64,000 nt of DNA, from NCBI GenBank assembly GCA_021795395.1, contig JAJYPN010000008.1:30519-94518 (forward strand), read 5' to 3'. This DNA is from Pseudomonadota bacterium (lineage in GTDB: Bacteria > Pseudomonadota > Gammaproteobacteria > Burkholderiales > Sulfuriferulaceae). Below the pieces are notes generated by a model. That model saw nothing but the letters and a program-made list of their open reading frames with translations, was not told where the DNA came from and made no database searches. Both the position numbers and the translations under genes were made by a program. This document shows, in pieces, positions 47,895 through 56,751 of this stretch; the first letter of the stretch is position 1, and each line of letters opens with the position of its first letter.

Positions 47895-48565
47895 AGTTTC
47901 TCCAGATGCAAATGTAATAAGGCTGTCTGCGCTGCCGGATGTTCCCGATAAGGCAGTACTCCCAGTAAGGGCGCATGCAATCGTTGTTTCAGACTCTCGA
48001 TATTTTCATCCGGCACCAGCATGGCAGGATCGATACGGTTAGCGATCCAGCCGGCAAATTCCAGTCCTTGAGCATGGATCGCCTGCTGAGTCAATAATGC
48101 ATGGTTAATGCAGCCCAAGCGCAGAGCTACGATCAGGATTACCGGCAGATCAAGCTGCGATGCGAGATCCGCCATCGTTTGCGTTTCGTTCAAGGGAGCA
48201 TGAAATCCTCCTGCTCCTTCCACGATCACGATATCGGCCTGGTCTTGCAAACGATGATAAGCCTGCCTTATTGCTGCGATATCGATACGCTGGCCGATTT
48301 TCGCGGCAGCAATATGCGGAGCGACAGGTTCGTCGAAACGGTACGGATTGCGCAGCGCCAGAGGCAGATCCAAACTGCTCTCGGCCTGTAATTGCAGCAC
48401 ATCTTCCCATACTCTCTCGCCTGACTGTTCGGTCGCCCCGGACGCAACCGGTTTCATGCCGACGGTACGCAGGCCCTGCTCGGTAAAGCCCCGCAGCAAA
48501 GCGCTGGCGGCCAGCGTCTTGCCAACTCCGGTATCGGTACCGGTAATAAAATACGCACGCTGCAT
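47891..48565 (-). CDS. bioD: BioD, dethiobiotin synthetase
   Basis: A 224-residue ATP-dependent enzyme closing the ureido ring of dethiobiotin. It starts AYFITGTDTGVGKTLAASAL with the P-loop and shows the GMKPVASGA and VEGAGGFHAPLNE motifs. The length is normal. It lies 6 bases after bioC and overlaps mltA by 4. Confidence 0.95.
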   Translation of the reverse strand: MQRAYFITGTDTGVGKTLAASALLRGFTEQGLRTVGMKPVASGATEQSGERVWEDVLQLQAESSLDLPLALRNPYRFDEPVAPHIAAAKIGQRIDIAAIRQAYHRLQDQADIVIVEGAGGFHAPLNETQTMADLASQLDLPVILIVALRLGCINHALLTQQAIHAQGLEFAGWIANRIDPAMLVPDENIESLKQRLHAPLLGVLPYREHPAAQTALLHLHLEKL

Positions 48566-48571
48566 GGTTAC

Positions 48572-49495
48572 TTATTCCTTATTCGGGTCTGAATTGCTAT
48601 TGCCGCGTAAATTCATCTGCACAACCTGATATCCTTCCGCGCTGCGAGCGGCCTTGGGGATTTTCTGATTTATCCAGGCATGACCGTAAATGACTTCATA
48701 GGTGGCAGGAAGTCGCCCATTGGTACGAAATTGTTCGAACGCGGCTTCGAGCTTCCGCCAGCGCTCGCGACTGGTCAAACCCTGATTACGCCCATCGGTT
48801 ACATTGTGCGCCCCGATGGCTTTTAATTCGCGCAGCATGGCCTTGAGATCGGCATAGGTTAACGTTATGTATTCCATATCCATCACCGGCGCATTAAATC
48901 CTGCACTTACCAGCACATCGCCGATGTCGTGCATATCGACGAAATGATTCACATGTGTGTAATCGTCCACGACTGCAAAAGCGCTGCGCAACTGATTCAG
49001 GGTATCGGGTCCGAATGTCGCGAACATCAGCAGCCCGCCGGGCGCCAATACGCGATATAGCTCGGCAAAACTGACATTCAGGTCGTTGCACCACTGCAGG
49101 GCCAGACTGGACCATATCATATCGACGCTGGAAGTTTTTAGCGGCAATGCCTCGATATCGCCACATACGCTATGAAGATTCGAACTGCGCCGCATTCTTT
49201 GCCAGAGGTTCTGCGGCGGATTGGCCCGCTTGAGCATGGCTTCAGCCAAATCCAGCGCGATCACAGTTGCCTGCGGATAACGGCTGCGCAACCCTCTGGT
49301 GCCAAAGCCGGTGCCTGCGCCGGCGTCCAGCAGGATTTTCGGCTGATGCTTGATATAATCCAATCGCGCCATCATTCTGTCGGCTATTTCACGCTGCAAA
49401 ACGGCATGCGCATCGTAGCTGGACGCCGCACGCTCAAAAGCCAGTCTGACCAAACGCTTGTTCACTCCCGAAATTACTTCAGGCCTTTCTGCCAT
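48572..49495 (-). CDS. bioC: BioC, malonyl-ACP O-methyltransferase
   Basis: A 307-residue SAM methyltransferase that methylates malonyl-ACP to start pimelate synthesis. The SAM site is LLDAGAGTGFGTRGL, followed by IWSSLALQWCNDL and LAPGGLLMFATFGPDTL. AAGG lies 7 bases before the ATG. The region directly upstream is occupied by the second inverted-repeat element (49509-49674), so bioC is separated from bioH by about 240 bases. Confidence 0.92.
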   Translation of the reverse strand: MAERPEVISGVNKRLVRLAFERAASSYDAHAVLQREIADRMMARLDYIKHQPKILLDAGAGTGFGTRGLRSRYPQATVIALDLAEAMLKRANPPQNLWQRMRRSSNLHSVCGDIEALPLKTSSVDMIWSSLALQWCNDLNVSFAELYRVLAPGGLLMFATFGPDTLNQLRSAFAVVDDYTHVNHFVDMHDIGDVLVSAGFNAPVMDMEYITLTYADLKAMLRELKAIGAHNVTDGRNQGLTSRERWRKLEAAFEQFRTNGRLPATYEVIYGHAWINQKIPKAARSAEGYQVVQMNLRGNSNSDPNKE

Positions 49496-49508
49496 ACCTT
49501 ATCCTTAA

Positions 49509-49674
49509 GGGCTCGCTAAATAAATAACATGGACATACGCTGGGTTGCCTTGGGTGCAGACCAAGACGCAGGGGCGCGCGAGTGTATCATCCGCAACAAG
49601 CGGCTTGCAACATCGGTACGCGCCCAAAATACCTCAGCCTGAAGGGTTGGTTCAAGTTATTCATTAACGAGCCC
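49509..49674. mobile_element. 166 bp nested inverted-repeat element (MITE), copy 2
   Basis: The ends (GGGCTCGCTAAATAAATAAC and GTTATTCATTAACGAGCCC) and the body match the element at 21991-22256: both share AACATGGACATACGCTGGG, AACAAGCGGCTTGCAACA and the ending TTCAAGTTATTCATTAACGA. The shorter length comes from loss (or never gaining) about 100 bp inside. It sits between bioH and bioC and has no coding capacity. Confidence 0.82.
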
Positions 49675-49736
49675 TAACCTCTCAACGAAACCTTTGCTCG
49701 ATGCAGCGAACGCAGCCATCATGCAAAGATTCAGCA

Positions 49737-50483
49737 TTACGCTTGCAAAAAAGAACTTATCGCAGCTTCGAATTCGGCGGGATGCGATAAAAAGGGGGCG
49801 TGCGACGCGCCCTGCAGCGTGCGTAAGCTGCCGTTCGGCAAGGTCTGCGCCAGCCACTCCGCCGCACAAACCGGTACCAACCGATCGGAACTGCCGTGCA
49901 TAATCAGAACCGGAACGGTAACGCCGGCGATCTCTCCACGCAGATCGCAGGTCAACAAAATATCCAGTCCGTTGCTTAATACTATGCCATCCGGCTTGCC
50001 CTGCGCAAATAATAAACCTCTCAAATGTGCCAGCGTCTGCCTCGCCGCGGCATCGCCGTGGACCTGTAAAGCCAGAAACCGCTTCAGCGTGACCTCGTAG
50101 TTCACCGACAGGTCGCGAGAAAAATTTGCCAATACGGAGGCTTCAATCGCGCACGGCCAATCGGTACGCCGGGTAAAACAGGGATTGGTCCCGACCAGCA
50201 CCAAACGCCGCACCCGATCCGGCAGCCGCCGCGCGAGGGTCAAGGCAAGCTGCCCGCCCAGAGACCAGCCGCACAGATCAAATACGGGCGGCAGTTCGGG
50301 CGCAATGTCTGCCGCCAGGGTTTCCAGCGTGTAAGGCGCGACGCTTGCCTTGCCACCGTAACCGGGTAAATTCGCAGCCGTAATGTTAAATCGTGACGAA
50401 AGCCGTTCTGCGGTCGCGTTCCACACACCGCTGTGCATGCCCCAGCCATGTAACAATACGAGATTATTCGTTTCGGTTGTCAT
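49737..50483 (-). CDS. bioH: BioH, pimeloyl-ACP methyl ester esterase
   Basis: A 248-residue alpha/beta hydrolase that removes the methyl group from pimeloyl-ACP methyl ester. The serine nucleophile is in CGWSLGGQLAL, the aspartate in HGSSDRLVPV and the histidine in LQGASHAPFLSHP. HGWGMHSGVWN is the oxyanion region. The start overlaps bioF by 4 bases. It pairs with BioC, encoded downstream. Confidence 0.92.
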   Translation of the reverse strand: MTTETNNLVLLHGWGMHSGVWNATAERLSSRFNITAANLPGYGGKASVAPYTLETLAADIAPELPPVFDLCGWSLGGQLALTLARRLPDRVRRLVLVGTNPCFTRRTDWPCAIEASVLANFSRDLSVNYEVTLKRFLALQVHGDAAARQTLAHLRGLLFAQGKPDGIVLSNGLDILLTCDLRGEIAGVTVPVLIMHGSSDRLVPVCAAEWLAQTLPNGSLRTLQGASHAPFLSHPAEFEAAISSFLQA

Positions 50484-51640
50484 GCCGCTGCCGCCAGCGC
50501 CGTCAGCAATTGGGCGACGTCGGCTTCGCTGTGCGCCGCCGAAAGAGAAATCCGCAATCGGGCGGAGTCACGGGGAACGGTAGGAGGCCGTATCGCCGGT
50601 ACCAGCATGCCTTGCCCCAGCAAACGGTCGCCAAGGGCCAGAGTTGCCGCATTACCGCCGATAATAACGGGCTGGATGGCGGTCATGCTATCGCATAAAG
50701 GCCAGCCCTGACTCTGCAGGCCTTGGCGCAATTGTACGATCAAGCGCCGCAGATGCGCCCGCCGGTCGTCCGCTGCCGCAATCAGTGCGAGGCTCGCCAA
50801 TAATGCAGCGGACAAAACCGGCGGGGTCGCCGTGGTGTAGATATAGGTTTTCGCTTTCTGCACCAGCCAAGCGATCACTTCGTGCTGCGCCGCGACAACC
50901 GCGCCGGACACGCCAGCCGCTTTGCCCAGCGTCGCCATATAAATGATGCGCGGCGAAGCGAGGCCGAAATGCGCTACCGCGCCGCGACCGTTTGCTCCCA
51001 GCACGCCGAAACCGTGCGCGTCGTCGACCAGCAACCAGGCATCGTAGGTCTCGCATAATTCCAGCATTCGGGGCAAATCGGCCAGATCGCCATCCATGCT
51101 GAATACGGCGTCCACCGCGACGATTTTTTCCGCCGCCCGGCTGGAGCTTAACAGTCGCTCCAGCGCGACCATATCGTTGTGCGCATAACGGCTGAATTTG
51201 GCGCGCGACAAGATTGCGGCATCGTTGAGCGAAGCATGATTCAATCTGTCGGCAAAGATCTCGCCGCTACGGCCGACCAAAGCAGTAATAACACCGATAT
51301 TTGCCATATAACCGCTGGAAAACAACAATGCGGCCGGGAGATCGCAAAATTGTGCGAAAGCCTGTTCGAAGTCCCGATGCGCGGCATGATGACCGATAAC
51401 AAGGTGAGAAGCGCCGGCTCCCAGACCCATAAGCGGCAGAGCGTCGCATACTGCTGTCGCCAACGCCGGATGCTGTGCCAAGCCCAAATAATCGTTGCTG
51501 CAAAAAGACAAAACCGGATTTCCGTCGAACTGTATCCGAACACCTTGCGCGCTTTGCAGCAGACGGCGTTGTCGCAACAAGTCCTGGTCGCTCAATCCAT
51601 CAAGTTGTTTACGCAGCCTGTCCAGGGCCGCCAAACTCAT
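50480..51640 (-). CDS. bioF: BioF, 8-amino-7-oxononanoate synthase
   Basis: A 386-residue PLP enzyme condensing pimeloyl-ACP and alanine. Motifs are CSNDYLGLAQHPAL, DDAHGFGVLGANGRG and the PLP lysine in ATLGKAAGVSGA (near residue 238). The start is 9 bases from the edge of the 105 bp element at 51650-51754. The only AAGGA is directly against the ATG, too close for an ideal ribosome site, so initiation may have been weakened by the insertion. Confidence 0.94.
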   Translation of the reverse strand: MSLAALDRLRKQLDGLSDQDLLRQRRLLQSAQGVRIQFDGNPVLSFCSNDYLGLAQHPALATAVCDALPLMGLGAGASHLVIGHHAAHRDFEQAFAQFCDLPAALLFSSGYMANIGVITALVGRSGEIFADRLNHASLNDAAILSRAKFSRYAHNDMVALERLLSSSRAAEKIVAVDAVFSMDGDLADLPRMLELCETYDAWLLVDDAHGFGVLGANGRGAVAHFGLASPRIIYMATLGKAAGVSGAVVAAQHEVIAWLVQKAKTYIYTTATPPVLSAALLASLALIAAADDRRAHLRRLIVQLRQGLQSQGWPLCDSMTAIQPVIIGGNAATLALGDRLLGQGMLVPAIRPPTVPRDSARLRISLSAAHSEADVAQLLTALAAAA

Positions 51641-51649
51641 TCCTTCATT

Positions 51650-51754
51650 CTAGGAGCCTGTCAGACTTAAAGGAATCGGCTGCGAGCAACCGCTTTGCGG
51701 TTTGCCTGCTTGAAGCATTACGCAACGATTCTTCAAGTCCGACAGGCTCCTAGG
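51650..51754. mobile_element. 105 bp inverted-repeat element (MITE-like) between bioB and bioF
   Basis: The ends CTAGGAGCCTGTCAGACTT and AAGTCCGACAGGCTCCTAG are inverted copies with one mismatch. The centre (GAGCAACCGCTTTGCGGTTTG) contains a small hairpin. It does not match the other two elements in the window. One end supplies the last codons and the stop of bioB. A CTAG sequence at each outer end may be part of the target. Confidence 0.72.
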
Positions 51755-52728
51755 CTTCCCTCGGCTTCTTGCGCCTTTATCCCTAGTTTGTCCAGGAGAG
51801 CGCGATCGCGGGCGACATCAGGATTGCCAGTCACCAACAACTTTTCGCCGTAGAAAATCGAATTGGCGCCCGCCAGGAAACACAATGCCTGAACGGATTC
51901 CGCCATTTGGCCGCGTCCTGCCGACAAGCGGACATTACTTTTGGATAAAACGATGCGCGCGACCGCGATGGTACGCACGAACTCCAGCGGATCAAGCGCT
52001 TCGGTTTCTTCCAGCGGCGTACCTTCGACACGCACCAGCATATTGATCGGCACCGATTCGGGTTGCGGATCGAGATTGCCCAATTGCGCGATCAAGCCCG
52101 CGCGCTGAGTCCGCGATTCCCCCATGCCGACTATGCCGCCGCAGCATACATGCAAATCGGCGCCGCGCACGCGATCCAGCGTCTCGAGACGATCCTGGTA
52201 GGTGCGCGTGGTAATGACCTCGCCGTAAAATTCGGGCGCGGTATCGAGATTGTGATTGTAGTAATCCAAGCCGGCGGCCTTCAGCTGTTCGGCTTGTCCG
52301 TCACGCAGCATGCCAAGCGTAGCGCATGTTTCCAGACCGAGCGCCTTGACTTCGCGCACCATGTCGAGGACGGGATCGAGATCGCGCTGCTTCGGGCCAC
52401 GCCACGCGGCACCCATGCAAAACCGGGTCGCACCTGCCGCCTTGGCGGCTCGCGCCGCGTCCAGCACTTCTGTCATCGGCAGCAAGCCCTGATTTTCCAC
52501 GCCAGTATCGTAGCGAGCTGCCTGCGGGCAATAACCGCAATCTTCCGAACAACCGCCCGTTTTAATCGATAATAAAGTCGAGAGCTGGATGCGATTGGCA
52601 TCGAAAAACGCACGATGAACCTGCTGCGCACGAAAAATCAGATCGTTGAACGGCAAAGCGAACAGCGCTTCCACCTCGGCTACACGCCAGGCGGCCTGCT
52701 TGATCGGGGGGTACGTCAAATCGTTCAC
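51733..52728 (-). CDS. bioB: BioB, biotin synthase
   Basis: A 331-residue radical SAM enzyme that inserts sulfur into dethiobiotin. The cluster cysteines are C60, C64 and C67 in [12 protein letters not shown]. Further motifs are [11 protein letters not shown] and the YNHNLDT segment. It starts with GTG in a GTGA overlap with the upstream membrane gene; a longer ATG form at 52791 is unlikely. The last residues (GACRT and the stop) come from the inverted-repeat element at 51650-51754, so the original C-terminus has been replaced, probably without harm to the core. Confidence 0.94.
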   Translation of the reverse strand: MNDLTYPPIKQAAWRVAEVEALFALPFNDLIFRAQQVHRAFFDANRIQLSTLLSIKTGGCSEDCGYCPQAARYDTGVENQGLLPMTEVLDAARAAKAAGATRFCMGAAWRGPKQRDLDPVLDMVREVKALGLETCATLGMLRDGQAEQLKAAGLDYYNHNLDTAPEFYGEVITTRTYQDRLETLDRVRGADLHVCCGGIVGMGESRTQRAGLIAQLGNLDPQPESVPINMLVRVEGTPLEETEALDPLEFVRTIAVARIVLSKSNVRLSAGRGQMAESVQALCFLAGANSIFYGEKLLVTGNPDVARDRALLDKLGIKAQEAEGSLGACRT

Positions 52729-53129
52729 GGATTGTCTACCTCTATAATTATATCCTGCCAGTTTTCGCGACCGGCACGTACGATGTCCCATAGGCCCCAG
52801 GGAACGACAACGACGACCATGACCAGCCAGATTACGAGCAAACCATGCCAGCCATGAAAAAAACTATTGATAGGCTGACCGAAAATCACCATGGCGCCTG
52901 CCACGCCATAAAACCGATAACCCGCTATCCGGTTATAATATACCGTGCGCGGATTGGGATGATATGCGACCGAGGAATAAACAAATATCGATGCGGCGAT
53001 CCATATCATCAAAAGAGGAGCGATCAGCGTTGAAACAATACTGGCAATGCTGAATATCCGGGCAGCAAACAAGGATTGTGCAGCAGTAACCGTTTTGGTA
53101 GCCATCAACTGCTTCGCTTTCCTAAACAT
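52725..53129 (-). CDS. Small membrane protein at the head of the biotin operon
   Basis: A 134-residue protein with two strong membrane segments ([40 protein letters not shown]) and a central loop rich in aromatic residues ([20 protein letters not shown]). I do not recognise a family. Start is at 53129 or, with equal support, at the ATG at 53105. It overlaps bioB by 4 bases. A transport or accessory role in biotin synthesis is possible only by position. Confidence 0.6.
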   Translation of the reverse strand: MFRKAKQLMATKTVTAAQSLFAARIFSIASIVSTLIAPLLMIWIAASIFVYSSVAYHPNPRTVYYNRIAGYRFYGVAGAMVIFGQPINSFFHGWHGLLVIWLVMVVVVVPWGLWDIVRAGRENWQDIIIEVDNP

Positions 53130-53168
53130 AAAGACGTATTTTGGTAAATTCTATTCGAGCAGTCAAGA

Positions 53169-53900
53169 TTGAGGCAATTTATATTAAACAGTGGATTAAA
53201 TTTTAATCGGATTTTATTCCCGCAAAACTGCCTGTTATGCAATGCAATTGCCGGTTCCACTGCGTTATGCGCTGCCTGCATGAACGATTTGCCTTTACAT
53301 GCTCCGAATTCGTGCACGATATGCGCCCATCCTCCTGCCCTATCGACTACCATGCAAATCGATCAAACGGGGGAAATTTGCGGCGCCTGCCTGAAGCATC
53401 TTCCGAAGTTCGCGCGCAGTGTAGCGGCTTATGCATATCGGTTCCCTATGGACAAACTTATCGGCGCCTTCAAGTACCATCAGCAATTTGCCCTGATCGA
53501 TATATTGACCGAACCGCTCATCGCTCGCGTATCGACCGGCATTTTGCCCGATGCACTCGTGGCCATGCCCTTGCATCCGCAACGGTTGCGCGAACGCGGA
53601 TTTAATCAGTCGCTACTGCTGGCGCGCCGGATTGCCCGGCAATTACAGTTACCTTTGCTGGATACCGCCTGCCGGCGCGTGCGCGATACCGCGCCTCAAA
53701 CTACGCTGTCGGTCCAACAAAGGCGTACCAATTTGCGCAGCGCATTCGTCTGTACCGGACAATTTACCGGAAAACGAATCGCGATTATCGACGATGTAAT
53801 GACTTCCGGCAGCAGCCTGAACAGCCTCGCCCAGGCTTTGCTGCAAGCCGGAGCGACTGAAGTCGAGTGCTGGGTCACGGCCCGAGCCGTACTTTCGTGA
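53169..53900 (+). CDS. comF: ComF-family phosphoribosyltransferase-like protein
   Basis: A 243-residue ComF protein. The N-terminal zinc-binding part has CLLCNAIAGSTALCAAC and CTICAHPPA, with CGAC slightly later. The C-terminal phosphoribosyltransferase-like domain has RLRERGFNQSLLLAR and the PRPP loop IAIIDDVMTSGSSL. Such proteins are linked to DNA uptake. The start is a TTG at 53169, since the next ATG would remove the first cysteine pair. It is divergent from the biotin operon. Confidence 0.9.
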   Translation: MRQFILNSGLNFNRILFPQNCLLCNAIAGSTALCAACMNDLPLHAPNSCTICAHPPALSTTMQIDQTGEICGACLKHLPKFARSVAAYAYRFPMDKLIGAFKYHQQFALIDILTEPLIARVSTGILPDALVAMPLHPQRLRERGFNQSLLLARRIARQLQLPLLDTACRRVRDTAPQTTLSVQQRRTNLRSAFVCTGQFTGKRIAIIDDVMTSGSSLNSLAQALLQAGATEVECWVTARAVLS

Positions 53901-53907
53901 GGCATGC

Positions 53908-54807
53908 CTAAGAACATGACAGATCGATCGTCTTCAAAAACACCTCTACATTTGCGTAGGTTAACCGGACACGCAATTCGGTTTTCATACGCCTATTCAC
54001 CATACGTCTGGATTCATTCATAAAGGATAACAAATTCGTCGGGAGCATTCGTTCTGCCTGTTGCCTGGAAATAAACGAGGGCACCGGCAAACGGTGCGCC
54101 TGCGCCACGAGCTTGAAATATTCGCCCATTTTCAGTTCGCTGTCGTCGCTGGCATTATAAATTCGCGTATTGCCGCCGCGAGACAGGCACGCGCGCACAA
54201 TTACCGCCAAATCGTCGGCATGGATATGGTTGGTGTATACGTCGTCCTGCGCCCGCAAAATGGGTATTCCGCGCTCGATCCTTGACAACGGCAAGCGATT
54301 TGCGGCATAAATCCCCGGGACGCGCAGCAAACATGTATCCATGCCGGTTTGCCGGCTAAAGCGGCGTATCCGCGATTCCGCATCCAGGCGCCTGACGGCG
54401 CGTGCAGTAACGGGATGCGGCGTACGCGTTTCGCTCACCCGAGCGCCGCCACAGTCGCCGTAGACGCCGCTGGTGCTGACATAAATCAGGCGCTGCGGCA
54501 GTTTGGCGCGCCGCGCCAGCGCTGCCAGCAAATTTCGCGTATGCACGTCGATTTCGCCGTATGCAGGGGGCGGTGCGAAATGCAGTACAACATCGGCAAT
54601 TGCAGCGATCCGCGTTAAACTGTCGCGTTTGGCGAGGTCGGCTATCACGGGAACTATTCCGAGGTCACGCAATTCGGCCGCCTTATCGGTTGATCGAACC
54701 AGACCGTATAGCCGATAATGCGATAATAACAATTTTGCCGTACGCAATCCGACATCGCCGCAACCGACTATCAGCACTCGTTTAACCGAAGGACATTTAT
54801 GCCGCAT
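53908..54807 (-). CDS. NAD-dependent epimerase/dehydratase (SDR family)
   Basis: A 299-residue extended short-chain dehydrogenase. It starts KRVLIVGCGDVGLRTAKLL, an NAD-binding GxGxxG-like site, and has YVSTSGVYGDCGGARVSE with the serine and tyrosine of the active site. The substrate is unknown; similar genes are annotated as YeeZ-like or sugar epimerases. The start at 54807 overlaps the start of the divergent gene at 54799 within ATGCCGCAT; an internal GTG would avoid the overlap. Confidence 0.75.
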   Translation of the reverse strand: MRHKCPSVKRVLIVGCGDVGLRTAKLLLSHYRLYGLVRSTDKAAELRDLGIVPVIADLAKRDSLTRIAAIADVVLHFAPPPAYGEIDVHTRNLLAALARRAKLPQRLIYVSTSGVYGDCGGARVSETRTPHPVTARAVRRLDAESRIRRFSRQTGMDTCLLRVPGIYAANRLPLSRIERGIPILRAQDDVYTNHIHADDLAVIVRACLSRGGNTRIYNASDDSELKMGEYFKLVAQAHRLPVPSFISRQQAERMLPTNLLSFMNESRRMVNRRMKTELRVRLTYANVEVFLKTIDLSCS

Positions 54808-55818
54808 CAAATCACCATTCAGCCCAGTGGGCACACATTTATCGCAGAGGACGACGAAACCATCCTCGCCGCTGCCCTGCGCATGGGTTTCATGTTGCCG
54901 TACGGTTGCCGAAACGGCGCCTGCGGCACGTGCAAGGGCACCATATTAAGCGGAGAAGTCGATTACGGCGAATTTCAGTCCAAAACGCTGACCGACGCCG
55001 AAATCGATGCCGGCAAGGCCCTGTTCTGCGCCGCCTCCGCGCTCGGCGATATAACGATAGAATGCCGCGAAGTCGGCGCTGCCCGCGATGTCCAGATTAA
55101 AACCCTGCCTACCCGCATACATAAAATGGAAAAGCTTGGACACGATGTGATGGGATTATATCTGAAGCTCCCTGCCAACGAACGTCTGCAATTTCTGGCC
55201 GGCCAATATATCGATATCCTGCTCAAAAACGGCAAGCGCCGCAGCTTTTCGCTAGCCAATGCGCCGCACGATGATACGTTTCTGCAATTGCAAATCCGCC
55301 ATGTGCCCGGCGGCGAATATACCGAGCATGTATTCAGTACCATGAAGGAAAAGGACATATTGCGCATAGAAGGCCCACTGGGGAATTTCTTTCTACGTGA
55401 GGACAGCGATAAACCGATTATTTTCGTTGCCGGAGGCACAGGCTACGCACCGGTTCAATCCATGATAGCGCACGCGCTGTATCATCATCTGGACCGCGAA
55501 ATGGTGCTGTATTGGGGAACTCGCGCATTACGCGACTTATATCTGCCGCAGACGCCTTCCCGCTGGCAGGAGGAACACGCCAATTTCACCTTTATCCCGG
55601 TACTCTCCTCGCCGGCTGCGAGCGATATGTGGCCGGGCCGTACAGGACGGCTCAACGACGTCATCGTCAAGGATTTCCCCGACTTATCCGGCTATCAGGT
55701 TTATGCCTGCGGCCTGCCCGCCATGGTTCAGGCCACGCAAGCCGCGTGCATCGCCCACGGTTTGCCGGAAAACGAATTCTATGCCGACGCGTTTACCTAT
55801 CAGTCGAATTACGGTTAA
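54799..55818 (+). CDS. Ferredoxin-fused FAD/NAD(P) reductase (CDP-6-deoxy-glucoseen reductase-like)
   Basis: A 339-residue electron-transfer protein. The N-terminal 2Fe-2S ferredoxin domain has CRNGACGTCKG and a later cysteine in LFCAASA. The FAD domain follows (KRRSFSLANAP), then the NAD domain (IFVAGGTGYAPVQSM) ending in the YVCGLP-like YACGLPAMV. Betaproteobacterial homologues are annotated as CDP-6-deoxy-delta-3,4-glucoseen reductase, but the true substrate is unknown. AAGGAC lies just before the start. Confidence 0.85.
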   Translation: MPHQITIQPSGHTFIAEDDETILAAALRMGFMLPYGCRNGACGTCKGTILSGEVDYGEFQSKTLTDAEIDAGKALFCAASALGDITIECREVGAARDVQIKTLPTRIHKMEKLGHDVMGLYLKLPANERLQFLAGQYIDILLKNGKRRSFSLANAPHDDTFLQLQIRHVPGGEYTEHVFSTMKEKDILRIEGPLGNFFLREDSDKPIIFVAGGTGYAPVQSMIAHALYHHLDREMVLYWGTRALRDLYLPQTPSRWQEEHANFTFIPVLSSPAASDMWPGRTGRLNDVIVKDFPDLSGYQVYACGLPAMVQATQAACIAHGLPENEFYADAFTYQSNYG

Positions 55819-55868
55819 GCCATGCGAGCCGTTCCCCCGCAACTCATTACTGCCAAACCGGCATCCGC

Positions 55869-56447
55869 TCAATTGCTGGCTGCAAACAATCGCTGCCAGC
55901 CGACATGCCCTAGCTGACGCAGGGTAAGCATATTCTTCCGATAAATCTGTTCGGTTTCCGGAAACGCCGCTACCGCCCGTTCCACGCTCTCCTCCCGCAA
56001 CAGATGCAGCATCGGGTATGGCGAGCGATTGGTATAGTTTTCGATATCATCGGCATCGGTGCCGGCAAACTGAAATCGCGGATGAAAGCTCGCGACCTGA
56101 AACTGATCGCCGAATTCGGGTTGGGATGCCGCCGCATCGGCGATATCCAGAAAATCGTTATAATCCAGAAAATCGGTCAATACGTAAGGATGAATCAGTA
56201 AGGTTGTTTCTATCGATTCGACATTGCTGGCGTCGAGCAGATGCAGTTCATCCAGCAAATCCTCGAGCAGGGAATCGAGGGTCGTGGCCTCGCTCACCAC
56301 GTAACGTATCTGGTTCTTTACCTGAACGGCTTTGGCGAACGGGCATAAATTCAGGCCGATCACCGCTTTTTCCAGCCATTCTTTAGTTTTTTCGATGACG
56401 TGCGCATGATCGGGATTCAAATTATCGGCCTCGAATGAAGTACCCAT
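55869..56447 (-). CDS. DUF1415 family protein
   Basis: A 192-residue cytoplasmic protein matching the DUF1415 pattern: TKEWLEKAVIGLNLCPFAKAV with a conserved cysteine, then ETTLLIHPYVLTDF, FQVASFHPRFQFAGT and NRSPYPMLHLLREESVERAV. No function is established. The start MGTSFEADN is chosen because it gives the family's N-terminal helix; a much longer in-frame reading upstream would overlap the next gene. No good ribosome site is seen. Confidence 0.8.
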   Translation of the reverse strand: MGTSFEADNLNPDHAHVIEKTKEWLEKAVIGLNLCPFAKAVQVKNQIRYVVSEATTLDSLLEDLLDELHLLDASNVESIETTLLIHPYVLTDFLDYNDFLDIADAAASQPEFGDQFQVASFHPRFQFAGTDADDIENYTNRSPYPMLHLLREESVERAVAAFPETEQIYRKNMLTLRQLGHVGWQRLFAASN

Positions 56448-56531
56448 TGAAAAAATGATATCTGATGATATATTCGAATTTACGTAACGGCAATCGTTTT
56501 GCCGGTTTATCGTTGCGAGAGGAGATTCGTA

Positions 56532-56720
56532 ATGGAATTCGTCAACAGTCTTGCAAAAATCGCCACCGGAGCTGCGGCCGGAGTAGCCGTGATTACAGCG
56601 CTGCCGATTTTCGGTGCGGTAGGCACCATCACCGCCACCGGCGCTGTCGTTGGCGCATTGATCGGGAGCGGCGCCGGGTTGGCCGATGCCCTCAGAAACA
56701 GTAAAAAGGAAAAGGGATAG
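56532..56720 (+). CDS. Small glycine-zipper membrane-active protein
   Basis: A 62-residue protein with a long Gly/Ala-rich hydrophobic centre (ATGAAAGVAVITALPIFGA, then VVGALIGSGAGLADAL) and a basic C-terminus (RNSKKEKG). AGGAG lies 8 bases before the ATG, so translation is credible. The glycine-zipper pattern suggests membrane association; function is unknown. Confidence 0.6.
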   Translation: MEFVNSLAKIATGAAAGVAVITALPIFGAVGTITATGAVVGALIGSGAGLADALRNSKKEKG

Positions 56721-56751
56721 ATTGCAGATATCGTGAACCGACAATTTCCGG

